Shown piece by piece: positions 25,762 through 33,884 of a stretch of DNA of 64,000 bases (position 1 is its first letter; every line of letters begins with the position of its first letter). A program made the position numbers and the translations under genes. The notes under the pieces were generated by a model that was not told the origin of the DNA, made no database searches, and worked only from the letters and a program-made list of their open reading frames with translations. Where the stretch lies: NCBI RefSeq assembly GCF_000802245.2, contig NZ_CP021080.1:2976001-3040000 (forward strand), given 5' to 3'. The stretch comes from Streptomyces pluripotens (GTDB lineage Bacteria > Actinomycetota > Actinomycetes > Streptomycetales > Streptomycetaceae).

Positions 25762-26568
25762 ATGAAGCGGGACGTGGCCGAGGTCCGGTACCCGAAGAAG
25801 GTGCGGGACCTGAAGCGCTTGGAGGCGGAAGCGGTGGAGCTGTGCGCGTACAACAACTCCGTCCTCCATGGGCTGTTGCAGACCGAGGAGTACGCGCGGG
25901 CCATCTTCAACGTCCGTCGACCCGCTTTCACCGAAGGAGAGGTGGAGCAGCAGGTGACGGCACGCTTGGCTCGCCAAGAGATCCTCGATCCCGGAGCAAG
26001 CCGACGTGTTTTCAGCTTTGTTCAGTGTGAGTCGACGCTTCGGCGCCCTATTGGGGGAAGGATCGTCATGCGACGGCAACTCGAACGAGTGTTGGAGGTG
26101 GGGCGGCTACGCAACGTGGACCTCCAGGTCCTGCCCCTGAACCGCGAGGAGAACTCGGGCACCGACGGCTCATTCAGGCTCCTCAAACTCACCGACGGAG
26201 CCACGGTCGCGTTCAGCGAAGCACCACTCAGCAGCCGTGTCATGACCAACCCCAAAGAGACGACAGTCCTGGACATTCGTTATGGGGTCATCCGAGCCCA
26301 GGCTCTCAGCCCTCGGGAGTCCTTGGCCTTCATCGAAAAGGTACTGGGAGAGACAGAAGACATGACGCTTAAGGCCTCAGGAGACACGGACGCCAGCGTG
26401 GAGTGGATAAAGAGCAGCTACAGCACGGCCGACGGACCCGACTGCGTCGAAGTCGCCGCCGTCCCCGACACCGTCCTCGTCCGCGACTCCAAGAACCCCC
26501 AGGGCCCCCGCCTCGCCCTCACCCCCACCGCGTGGACGAGCTTCCTGCCGTACGCCTCCGGCAGCTGA
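25762..26568 (+). pseudogene. XRE regulator remnant (DUF5753) fused in frame to DUF397
   Basis: The open frame from ATG 25762 has only the DUF5753 effector domain (RDLKRLEAEAVELCAYNNSV, LHGLLQTEEYARAIF, LQVLPLNREENSGTDGSF) and lacks the N-terminal HTH of about 70 residues. It continues without a stop into a complete DUF397 domain (VEWIKSSYSTADGPDCVEVA, VLVRDSKNPQGPRL) that normally is a separate gene; ATG 26362 would start that 68-residue protein. Without the HTH, DNA binding is lost. The part at 25980-26060 is less GC-rich than its neighbours. The missing 5' end faces the truncated HATPase gene. Confidence 0.75.
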
Positions 26569-26629
26569 CCTGAGCCCGGGACGGAGCGCACCGCGTTCCC
26601 ACGCGGTGCGCTCCGGTGTGCCGCTTGCG

Positions 26630-28339
26630 TCAGGTCGTCGACCGCCGTCGCCGCGCCCCCGGCCGGCGCTCGCTGGGCCGGGTGACCGGGTCCCCGGCCT
26701 CCAGCGCGGCGGCACGCCGCTTGGCGCCGAACTCGGCCAGCGCCTCCGCCAGCCGGTGCACGGACGGCTCCGGAGCCATGACGTCGACCCGCAGACCGTG
26801 TTCCTCGGCGGTCTTGGCCGTGGCCGGGCCGATGCAGGCGATCACCGTCACGTTGTGCGGCTTGCCGGCGATGCCCACCAGGTTCCGCACCGTGGACGAG
26901 GACGTGAAGAGCACGGCGTCGAAGCCGCCGCCCTTGATCGCCTCCCGTGTCTCGGCCGGGGGCGGCGAGGCCCGTACGGTCCGGTACGCGGTGACGTCGT
27001 CGACCTCCCAGCCCAGCTCGATCAGGCCGGCGACGAGGGTCTCGGTGGCGATGTCGGCGCGGGGCAGGAAGACGCGGTCGATCGGGTCGAAGACCGGGTC
27101 GTAGGGCGGCCAGTCCTCCAGCAGACCGGCGGCCGACTGCTCGCCGCTCGGCACCAGGTCCGGCTTCACGCCGAAGGCGATGAGCGCCTTGGCGGTCTGC
27201 TCGCCCACCGCGGCCACCTTGATGCCCGCGAAGGCCCGGGCGTCGAGGCCGTACTCCTCGAACTTCTCCCGGACCGCCTTGACCGCGTTGACGGACGTGA
27301 AGGCGATCCACTCGTAGCGGCCCGTCACCAGACCCTTGACGGCACGTTCCATCTGCTGGGGCGTGCGCGGCGGCTCGACGGCGATCGTCGGCACCTCGTG
27401 CGGCACCGCGCCGTAGGAGCGCAGCTGGTCGGAGAGCGACGCTGCCTGCTCCTTCGTGCGCGGCACGAGCACCTTCCAGCCGAACAGCGGCTTGGACTCG
27501 AACCACGAGAGCTGGTCACGCCGGGCGGCGGCGGAGCGCTCACCGACCACGGCTATCACCGGCCGGCCGCCGTCCGGCGACGGCAGCACCTTGGCCTGCT
27601 TCAGCGTCTGCGCGATCGTGCCGAGCGTGGCCGTCCAGGTGCGCTGACGGGTCGTCGTACCGGCGACGGTGACCGACAGCGGGGTGTCCGGCTTGCGGCC
27701 CGCGGACACCAGTTCGCCCGCGGCGGCGGCCACCGCGTCCAGGGTGGTGGAGACGACGACCGTGCCGTCCGAGGCGCCCACCTCCGTCCAGCAGCGGTCG
27801 GAAGCGGTACGGGCGTCCACGAACCGGACGTCCGTGCCCTCGGCGTCCCGCAGCGGCACACCGGCGTAGGCCGGCACGCCGACCGCCGCCGCGACGCCGG
27901 GAACGACCTCGAAGGGCACCCCGGCGGAGGCGCAGGCGAGCATTTCCTCGGCCGCGTACGTATCTAGTCCCGGGTCCCCGGACACCGCACGGACGACCCG
28001 CCTGCCGCCCCGGGCAGCCTCCATGACAAGATGGGCGGCATCCCGCACCACCGGGACAGCGGCGGTTTTTGACGTGCCGTCAACGACCGCCAGCTGGGGC
28101 GTGCCCGTGCCCGGAAGCGGGCCCGAGGAAGGATCCGCGTCCGTTTGCACGACGGAGACGCCCTGTCGTGCGTGCGTCCGGATCACGTCGAGCACCTCGT
28201 GCTCGGCGACCAGGACATCCGCGTTCGACAGCGCCTCCACGGCGCGCAGAGTGAGCAGTCCCGGATCTCCGGGTCCGGCACCCAGGAAGGTGACGTGCCC
28301 GTGTTCCGGACCGGCGGCGGGAAGGGTGGTGGGGCTCAA
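26630..28339 (-). CDS. hemD: Uroporphyrinogen-III C-methyltransferase / uroporphyrinogen-III synthase fusion
   Basis: A 569-residue bifunctional protein. Residues 15-255 are a tetrapyrrole methyltransferase domain (VTFLGAGPGDPGLLTLRAV, VVRAVSGDPGLDTYAAEEM, VVPGVAAAVGVPAYAG). Residues 300-540 are uroporphyrinogen-III synthase (VLVPRTKEQAASLSDQLRSY, WIAFTSVNAVKAVREKF, AVLFTSSSTVRNLVG). It would close the tetrapyrrole ring and divert uroporphyrinogen III to precorrin-2 for sirohaem/cobalamin. The usual GGRR-type motif of SUMT is not complete, so the methyltransferase half may be altered. TTG 28339 overlaps the hemC stop codon (TTGA). Confidence 0.9.
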   Translation of the reverse strand: MSPTTLPAAGPEHGHVTFLGAGPGDPGLLTLRAVEALSNADVLVAEHEVLDVIRTHARQGVSVVQTDADPSSGPLPGTGTPQLAVVDGTSKTAAVPVVRDAAHLVMEAARGGRRVVRAVSGDPGLDTYAAEEMLACASAGVPFEVVPGVAAAVGVPAYAGVPLRDAEGTDVRFVDARTASDRCWTEVGASDGTVVVSTTLDAVAAAAGELVSAGRKPDTPLSVTVAGTTTRQRTWTATLGTIAQTLKQAKVLPSPDGGRPVIAVVGERSAAARRDQLSWFESKPLFGWKVLVPRTKEQAASLSDQLRSYGAVPHEVPTIAVEPPRTPQQMERAVKGLVTGRYEWIAFTSVNAVKAVREKFEEYGLDARAFAGIKVAAVGEQTAKALIAFGVKPDLVPSGEQSAAGLLEDWPPYDPVFDPIDRVFLPRADIATETLVAGLIELGWEVDDVTAYRTVRASPPPAETREAIKGGGFDAVLFTSSSTVRNLVGIAGKPHNVTVIACIGPATAKTAEEHGLRVDVMAPEPSVHRLAEALAEFGAKRRAAALEAGDPVTRPSERRPGARRRRSTT

Positions 28340-29295
28340 TGTGCTCGCTCCCCCATCAGACCGGCCGCGCCCTGGGCAAGCATCTCGGTGGCGAGTCCGC
28401 GACCGAGTGCCGTCGCCTGGTCATGCGTCTGGGGCATGGGACCGGTGGTGGACAGCTGCACCGTGCGGGTGCCGTCGGTCGTGCCGACGACGCCGCGCAG
28501 GCGCATTTCCTTGACAAACTGCCCGTCGGCCAGAAGGTCGGCCAGCGCACCCACGGGAGCGCTGCAGCCGGCCTCCAGGGCGGCGAGCAGTGACCGTTCG
28601 GCCGTCACGGCGGCCCGCGTGAACGGGTCGTCGAGTTCGCCGAGCGCCGCGATGAGGTCCGCGTTGTCCGCGGCGCACTCGATCGCCAGGGCCCCCTGGC
28701 CGGGGGCGGGCAGAACCGTGTCGACCGACAGGAAGTCGGTCACCTCGTCGATCCGGCCGATCCGGTTCAGTCCGGCGGCGGCCAGCACGACGGCGTCCAG
28801 TTCGCCGTTGCGAACGTACCCGATCCGGGTGTCGACGTTGCCGCGGATCGGGACCGTCTCGATGTCCAGGCCGTGGACGCGCGCGTACGCGTTCAGCTGC
28901 GCCATGCGGCGCGGCGCACCGGTGCCGATGCGGGACCCGCGCGGCAGGTCGGTGAACTTCAGGGCGTCCCGCGCGACGATCACGTCCCGCGGGTCCTCGC
29001 GCACCGGTATGGCCGCCAGGGCCAGCTCCTCGGGCTGCGCGGTCGGCAGGTCCTTGAGCGAATGAACCGCGAAGTCGACCTCGCCCCGCACCAGCGCGTC
29101 GCGCAGCGCCGTCACGAAGACGCCGGTGCCGCCGATCTGCGCCAGGTGCTCGCGGGAGGTGTCGCCGTACGTGGTGATCTCGACCAGCTCGACGGGTCGC
29201 CCGGTCACCTGGCGGACGGCCTCCGCCACCTGCCCGGACTGGGCCATGGCGAGTTTGCTCCGCCTGGTCCCCAGCCTCAGTGCCTTCTCAGTCAT
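28336..29295 (-). CDS. hemC: Porphobilinogen deaminase (hydroxymethylbilane synthase)
   Basis: A 319-residue HemC that polymerises four porphobilinogens to hydroxymethylbilane. Visible motifs are LRLGTRRSKLAMAQSGQVAE at the N-terminus, SLKDLPTAQPEELALAAIP, RIGTGAPRRMAQL, RGNVDTRIGYVRNGELDAVV and LEAGCSAPVGALAD, where the Cys carries the dipyrromethane cofactor. It overlaps hemA by ATGA (29292-29295) and hemD by TTGA (28336-28339), so translation is coupled. Confidence 0.97.
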   Translation of the reverse strand: MTEKALRLGTRRSKLAMAQSGQVAEAVRQVTGRPVELVEITTYGDTSREHLAQIGGTGVFVTALRDALVRGEVDFAVHSLKDLPTAQPEELALAAIPVREDPRDVIVARDALKFTDLPRGSRIGTGAPRRMAQLNAYARVHGLDIETVPIRGNVDTRIGYVRNGELDAVVLAAAGLNRIGRIDEVTDFLSVDTVLPAPGQGALAIECAADNADLIAALGELDDPFTRAAVTAERSLLAALEAGCSAPVGALADLLADGQFVKEMRLRGVVGTTDGTRTVQLSTTGPMPQTHDQATALGRGLATEMLAQGAAGLMGERAH

Positions 29296-31025
29296 GCTGG
29301 TCGGTCCTTCTCGTCTGTGCTGTCCCCGGCCCGGGAGACGGAGGCGACCGTCTCGGGGTCGAGGTCGAACAGGGTGCGCAGCGCGTCCGCGTACCCGGCG
29401 CCGCCGGGCTCGGCCGCGAGCTGCTTGACCCGCACGGTCGGCGCGTGCAGCAGTTTGTCGACGACCCGGTGCACGGCCTGCCGGATCTCACCGCGCTGGC
29501 GCTCGTCCAGGTCGGGCAGGCGGCCATCGAGTCGCGCGATCTCACCGGCGACGACGTCGGCGGCCATGGAGCGCAGCGCGACCACGGTGGGCGTGATGCG
29601 CGCTGCCCGCTGGGCCGCTCCGAAGGCCGCCACCTCGTCAGAGACGATACGCCTCACCTGGTCGACGTCGGCCGCCATGGGAGCGTCGGCGGAAACCTCC
29701 GCCAGCGACTCGATGTCCACCAGCCGCACCCCCGCCAGCCGGTGCACGGCCGCGTCGATGTCGCGGGGCATGGCCAGGTCGAGGAGGAACAGGGAGGGGT
29801 CAGGGCGCGGGATCTCCGCCACCGGCTCGGGCTTGCGCCGCTCGGGGACGCGGCCGACGGTGGCGACGGTCGCGGCGAGCGCGGTGATCAGCTCGGCGTC
29901 CGCCTCCGGGGTGCGGCGTTCCCCGCGATCCGCGGCGGTGCCTCCGCCGGGCTCCCGGCTTCGCTCGAAGCGGGAGGTGCCCGTGCCGACCCAGGCGGCG
30001 TGCTGCTCCAGGGTGGCCGCGTCCATGCCGGCCACGGCGGCCTCGCCGTGCACGGAGAAGCCCGTCGCGCCCTGCACGGCGGCCAGGTCCAGCGGGCAGT
30101 TCTCCTCGGTGCCGGCGCTGGTGGAGGGCCAGGGAGTCTCCGGCCTCGCGGCCGGGAAACCGGTACCGGCGGTCACCTGTCCGGCGCGGCCCTCAGCCGC
30201 CCGGAGGACCGCGTCCGCCGTGAGCACCAGGCCGGTCGCCCCGGTGCAGGAGACGACGACGTCGGCACGTGTCAGCTCGGCCGGCACCGCGTCCATCGCC
30301 ACCGCGCGCGCGGTCACGGCGGTGTCCTGACCCTCGGTCAATATCTGTGCGAGCCGTTCGGCGCGCTCGACGGTGCGGTTGGCGACGACGACTTCGGTGA
30401 CCCCGGCCCGCGCGAGCGTGGCCGCGGCCAGCGAGGACATCGATCCGGCGCCGATGACCAGCGCCGTGCGGTCCGCCGCCCACACCTGGACGTCTCCGCC
30501 CCCGGCCAGTTGCTCCAGGCCGAAGGTGACCAGGGACTGCCCGGCACGGTCGATACCGGTCTCGGAGTGCGCGCGCTTGCCGACCCTCAGGGCCTGCTGG
30601 AACAGGTCGTTCAGGAGCCTTCCGGCCGTGTGCAGCTCCTGGGAGCGGGCCAGGGCGTCCTTGATCTGCCCGAGGATCTGCCCCTCGCCCACGACCATCG
30701 AGTCCAGGCCGCAGGCCACCGAGAACAGGTGGTGGACGGCTCGGTCCTCGTAGTGCACATAGAGGTAGGGCGTCAGCTCCTCCAGGCCGACCCCACTGTG
30801 CTGGGCGAGCAGCGTGGACAGCTCGGCGACACCGGCGTGGAACTTGTCCACGTCGGCGTAGAGCTCGATGCGGTTGCAGGTGGCGAGCACCGCGGCCTCG
30901 GTGGCGGGCTCGGCGGTGACCGTGTCCTGCACCAGCTTGACCTGGGCGTCCACGGCCAACGCGGCCCGCTCCAGCACGCTGACCGGGGCGCTGCGGTGGC
31001 TGAGCCCGACGACTAGGAGACTCAC
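29292..31025 (-). CDS. hemA: Glutamyl-tRNA reductase with large linker insertion
   Basis: A 577-residue GluTR, first enzyme of C5-pathway haem synthesis; it reduces Glu-tRNA to glutamate-1-semialdehyde. The catalytic Cys is C50 (VLATCNRIEL), with the NADPH motif GAGSMSSLAAATLARAG and SCTGATG. After the NADPH domain, about 120 residues of Pro/Glu/Arg-rich sequence separate VLTADAVLRAAEG from LFLLDLAMPRDID; most GluTRs (about 420-450 residues) have a short loop there. The palindromic repeat at 29940-29980 lies in this insert. The GTG start overlaps the rex stop (GTGA). It is the first haem gene behind rex, so Rex repression would limit it. Confidence 0.95.
   Translation of the reverse strand: MSLLVVGLSHRSAPVSVLERAALAVDAQVKLVQDTVTAEPATEAAVLATCNRIELYADVDKFHAGVAELSTLLAQHSGVGLEELTPYLYVHYEDRAVHHLFSVACGLDSMVVGEGQILGQIKDALARSQELHTAGRLLNDLFQQALRVGKRAHSETGIDRAGQSLVTFGLEQLAGGGDVQVWAADRTALVIGAGSMSSLAAATLARAGVTEVVVANRTVERAERLAQILTEGQDTAVTARAVAMDAVPAELTRADVVVSCTGATGLVLTADAVLRAAEGRAGQVTAGTGFPAARPETPWPSTSAGTEENCPLDLAAVQGATGFSVHGEAAVAGMDAATLEQHAAWVGTGTSRFERSREPGGGTAADRGERRTPEADAELITALAATVATVGRVPERRKPEPVAEIPRPDPSLFLLDLAMPRDIDAAVHRLAGVRLVDIESLAEVSADAPMAADVDQVRRIVSDEVAAFGAAQRAARITPTVVALRSMAADVVAGEIARLDGRLPDLDERQRGEIRQAVHRVVDKLLHAPTVRVKQLAAEPGGAGYADALRTLFDLDPETVASVSRAGDSTDEKDRPA
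29940..29980. repeat. Streptomyces-type palindromic repeat inside hemA
   Basis: On the minus strand this reads GGGCACCTCCCGCTTCGAGC and continues into GAAGCCGGGAGCCC. Arms CTCCCGGCTTCG and CGAAGCGGGAG pair with one bulge. It is a member of the dispersed CACCTCCCGC...GGGAGC hairpin family, translated here as TSRFERSREPGG. Confidence 0.65.
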
Positions 31026-31786
31026 GCCGGCATCACGGCGGGTACGTCCCCGTCGGGCCCCTGGTCTGCGGAATCGTCGCGGGCGGTGGCGGCGGGCAGG
31101 GCGCCTTCGCCGGGCGCGGTCTCCTCGCCGGCCTTGCGCTGCTCGTGGAAGGCGAGGATCTGCAGCTCGATGGAGAGGTCGACCTTGCGCACGTCGACGC
31201 CGTCCGGCACGGACAGCACGGTCGGCGCGAAGTTCAGGATGGAGGTGACCCCGGCGGCCACGAGCCGGTCGCAGACCTGCTGGGCTGCGCCGGCGGGGGT
31301 GGCGATGACACCGATGGACACCCCGTTGGTCTTGATGATCTTTTCCAGGTCGTCCGTGTGCTGCACCGGGATTCCGGCAACGGGCTTGCCCGCCATGGCC
31401 GGATCGGCGTCGATCAGCGCGGCCACCCGGAAGCCACGGGAGGCGAAGCCGCCGTAGTTGGCGAGGGCGGCGCCGAGGTTACCGATGCCGACGATCACGA
31501 CCGGCCAGTCCTGGGTGAGGCCGAGTTCACGGGAGATCTGGTAGACGAGATACTCCACGTCGTAGCCGACACCGCGCGTTCCGTAGGAACCCAGGTACGA
31601 GAAGTCCTTGCGCAGCTTGGCGGAGTTGACCCCCGCCGCCGCGGCCAGCTCCTCGGAGGAGACCGTGGGCACCGAGCGCTCAGACAGCGCGGTCAGGGCT
31701 CGGAGGTACAGCGGAAGCCTGGCGACGGTGGCCTCGGGAATCCCTCGGCTACGGGTCGCCGGTCGGTGTGTTCGGCCAGTTGCCAC
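31022..31786 (-). CDS. rex: Redox-sensing transcriptional repressor Rex
   Basis: A 254-residue Rex. N-terminal winged helix at about 1-80 (RGIPEATVARLPLYLRALTA, ELAAAAGVNSAKLRKDFSYL), then a Rossmann domain that binds NADH/NAD+ (VVIVGIGNLGAALANYGGFA, ALIDADPAMAG) and a C-terminal domain-swap helix (LSIELQILAFHEQRKAGEE). NADH releases it from DNA. GTG 31786 with GCAGGAG upstream gives the standard start; a longer frame exists but the extra residues are unrelated. It heads the rex-hemA-hemC-hemD operon and has a binding site at 31861-31882, so it represses itself and haem synthesis when NADH is low. Confidence 0.97.
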   Translation of the reverse strand: MATGRTHRPATRSRGIPEATVARLPLYLRALTALSERSVPTVSSEELAAAAGVNSAKLRKDFSYLGSYGTRGVGYDVEYLVYQISRELGLTQDWPVVIVGIGNLGAALANYGGFASRGFRVAALIDADPAMAGKPVAGIPVQHTDDLEKIIKTNGVSIGVIATPAGAAQQVCDRLVAAGVTSILNFAPTVLSVPDGVDVRKVDLSIELQILAFHEQRKAGEETAPGEGALPAATARDDSADQGPDGDVPAVMPA

Positions 31787-31860
31787 GGTGCTCCTGCGGG
31801 TAGAGCGGGGCTGCGGGCGGCCATACGTTCCCGGACCGCCCCGTCGACAGCAGGCTATGT

Positions 31861-31882
31861 CTTTGTGAACGCGTGCACAAAG
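31861..31882. promoter_or_regulatory. Rex operator (ROP) upstream of rex-hem operon
   Basis: TGTGAACGCGTGCACA (31864-31879) matches the Rex consensus TGTGAAC-N3-TTCACA with one mismatch, and sits inside the longer palindrome CTTTGTG...CACAAAG. It lies 75 bp upstream of rex. In S. coelicolor Rex autoregulates rex-hemACD through such a site. Confidence 0.88.
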
Positions 31883-32067
31883 ATGGTGTCCGATTTGCCC
31901 GGCAGAAGTGACCGGGGTCACGCACCTTCGGGACCTTCGGCGGGAACCGGCACATACACACCGGCGTCCCTTCATTACTGGGGGCAAAGCCGCACCCTCT
32001 CCTCACGAATCCCGCCCCCGAGATCAAGCCGCCATCGATCCTAAGCGACTCGCCGGGCCGGTTTGTA

Positions 32068-32340
32068 CTAGTCGGTCAGTGCCCGCAGAAGTCGCTCCTC
32101 GTTCACCCGCCAGAAGGTGTGCTGTTCACCGTCTACCAGGACGACCGGGATCTGCTCCCAGTACTGGTCGTGGAGCTCCTGGTCATGCGTGATGTCCCTC
32201 AGCTCGAAGGGGACACCGAGGTCGCCGCACACCTTCTCGATCACCACCTGCGCGTCATCGCACAGATGGCAGCCGGGCTTGCGGATGAGAGTGACCAGCC
32301 GCTCGTGCGGAGCGGCCTTGCGCCGGAAGAGAGGACTCAT
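32068..32340 (-). CDS. Glutaredoxin-family protein
   Basis: A 90-residue thioredoxin-fold protein with the active-site motif KPGCHLCDDAQ (Cys-x-x-Cys) and a cis-proline segment EQIPVVLVDGEQ. It is of the DUF836 type found in actinomycetes. It may reduce disulphides or mixed thiols with mycothiol. ATG 32340 has GGGAGA 9 bp upstream; the ATG at 32349 is too close to that sequence. It lies upstream of the rex operon on the same strand and may be transcribed from its own promoter. Confidence 0.88.
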   Translation of the reverse strand: MSPLFRRKAAPHERLVTLIRKPGCHLCDDAQVVIEKVCGDLGVPFELRDITHDQELHDQYWEQIPVVLVDGEQHTFWRVNEERLLRALTD

Positions 32341-32477
32341 ACCGGCCATTCTCCCGCCTCCCCTCCGTTTCCCCCGGCCTGTTCAACAGCTCCGCTTAAC
32401 GGCCCGGCCGCGCAGAGTTCACGCCCTTCGAACCTCTCGGCTCCGGGAGCCCCGAACAGACTGGCTATGCTCACCGC

Positions 32478-33422
32478 ATGGCCGCTCTCGGATGGCTCAC
32501 TCCCCGTAGGCGCTCCGCCACGGCGCGAAGCGTGTTGGCAGGCGAGGCCTCGGCGGAGGCTGCCCGCAAGTCCTCGCAGGAGGCACAGGAGGCGGAGGAG
32601 GCACAGGAGGCGCAGCTCGCCGAGGAGGAACCGGAATTCCCGGTGATCGGCGACGTCAAGGCGGCCGCCTTCTTCGACCTCGACAACACCGTGATGCAGG
32701 GCGCCGCGCTGTTCCACTTCGGCCGGGGCCTGTACAAGCGGAAGTTCTTCGAGACCCGTGACCTGGCCAAGTTCGCCTGGCAGCAGGCATGGTTCCGGCT
32801 GGCCGGCGTCGAGGACCCGGAGCACATGCAGGACGCCCGCGACTCCGCCCTGTCGATCGTCAAGGGCCATCGCGTCGCCGAACTCAAGACCATCGGCGAG
32901 GAGATCTACGACGAGTACATGGCCGAGCGCATCTGGCCGGGCACCCGCGCCTTGGCCCAGGCCCACTTGGACGCGGGCCAGAAGGTGTGGCTCGTCACCG
33001 CGGCCCCGGTCGAGATTGCCCAGGTCATCGCCCGTCGCCTCGGCCTGACCGGCGCGCTCGGCACGGTCGCGGAATCGGTCGACGGGGTCTACACCGGCAA
33101 GCTCGTCGGCGAACCGCTGCACGGCCCGGCGAAGGCCGAGGCGTTGCGCGCCCTGGCCGCGGCGGAGGGGCTGGACCTCTCCCGCTGCGCGGCCTACAGC
33201 GACAGCCACAACGACATCCCCATGTTGTCCCTGGTCGGCCACCCGTACGCCATCAACCCGGACGCCAAGCTCCGCAAACACGCCCGGGAGAAGGACTGGC
33301 GCCTGCGCGACTACCGCACGGGCCGCAAGGCGGCGAAGGTCGGCATTCCGGCGGCGGCGGGCGTGGGGGCGGTCGCCGGCGGCACGGCGGCGGCGATCGC
33401 GTTCAGCCGGCGCCGCCGGTAG
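32478..33422 (+). CDS. HAD-IB family phosphatase (SerB-like) with C-terminal transmembrane tail
   Basis: A 314-residue protein. After an N-terminal extension with an acidic, Gln/Glu-rich stretch ([18 protein letters not shown], about residues 34-51) comes the HAD core: motif [12 protein letters not shown], motif II WLVTAAP, motif III K(A)EALRAL and motif [13 protein letters not shown]. The C-terminus has a glycine/alanine-rich hydrophobic segment ([19 protein letters not shown]) before SRRRR, so it may be membrane-anchored. The family includes phosphoserine phosphatase and lysophospholipid/phosphatidylglycerol-type phosphatases; substrate unknown. It is divergent from the glutaredoxin gene. 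Confidence 0.9.
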   Translation: MAALGWLTPRRRSATARSVLAGEASAEAARKSSQEAQEAEEAQEAQLAEEEPEFPVIGDVKAAAFFDLDNTVMQGAALFHFGRGLYKRKFFETRDLAKFAWQQAWFRLAGVEDPEHMQDARDSALSIVKGHRVAELKTIGEEIYDEYMAERIWPGTRALAQAHLDAGQKVWLVTAAPVEIAQVIARRLGLTGALGTVAESVDGVYTGKLVGEPLHGPAKAEALRALAAAEGLDLSRCAAYSDSHNDIPMLSLVGHPYAINPDAKLRKHAREKDWRLRDYRTGRKAAKVGIPAAAGVGAVAGGTAAAIAFSRRRR

Positions 33423-33884
33423 CACCCCCGCACGCGGCAGCGGACGGCCCCGACCCGGAGGCAGCCCGCCGTGTGGCGGCCCCCGCCATGGACATCGCGC
33501 GCCGCCGACAGCGGGCGGCCGGCCGTACGGCCTCCCGGCACCCGCCGCAGGGGTGCGGACAGGCCGATCCACCAGGCCGCGGCCCCGTCACGGCACCTGG
33601 CGTCTGCGGAAACGTGCCGCCTGTCGCGCGATGATGCCCGCCCCCCCACGCCCCGCACTTCGCCGAATCCCACACCTTTCCGTTCAACAATCGATCATTC
33701 TGCGACACTTAACCCGACGCCAATCAGTTACGGAAGCGACGCAATCGGTGATTTGAGCAACCCGGTGTAGCAGTGCCTGCACGAAGCGTTATTCTCCTCA
33801 GACGCAAACCGGCACCCTTCCGTCGCTGCGACGGGTGAAAGGTTCCGCACTGCACGTGATGGAAGCTCTGCCTCTGGGAGTCCC
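33423..33884. promoter_or_regulatory. 462-bp upstream region of bldN
   Basis: No credible gene. The first 200 bp are GC-rich, and 33660-33880 is distinctly more AT-rich. A direct repeat CAATCAGTTA (33721-33730) and CAATCGGTGA (33742-33751) occurs at 21-bp spacing, about two helical turns. In S. coelicolor bldN is a BldD target. AGTTA and GGTGA here could be degenerate BldD half-sites, but I cannot identify a full BldD box. Confidence 0.5.
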
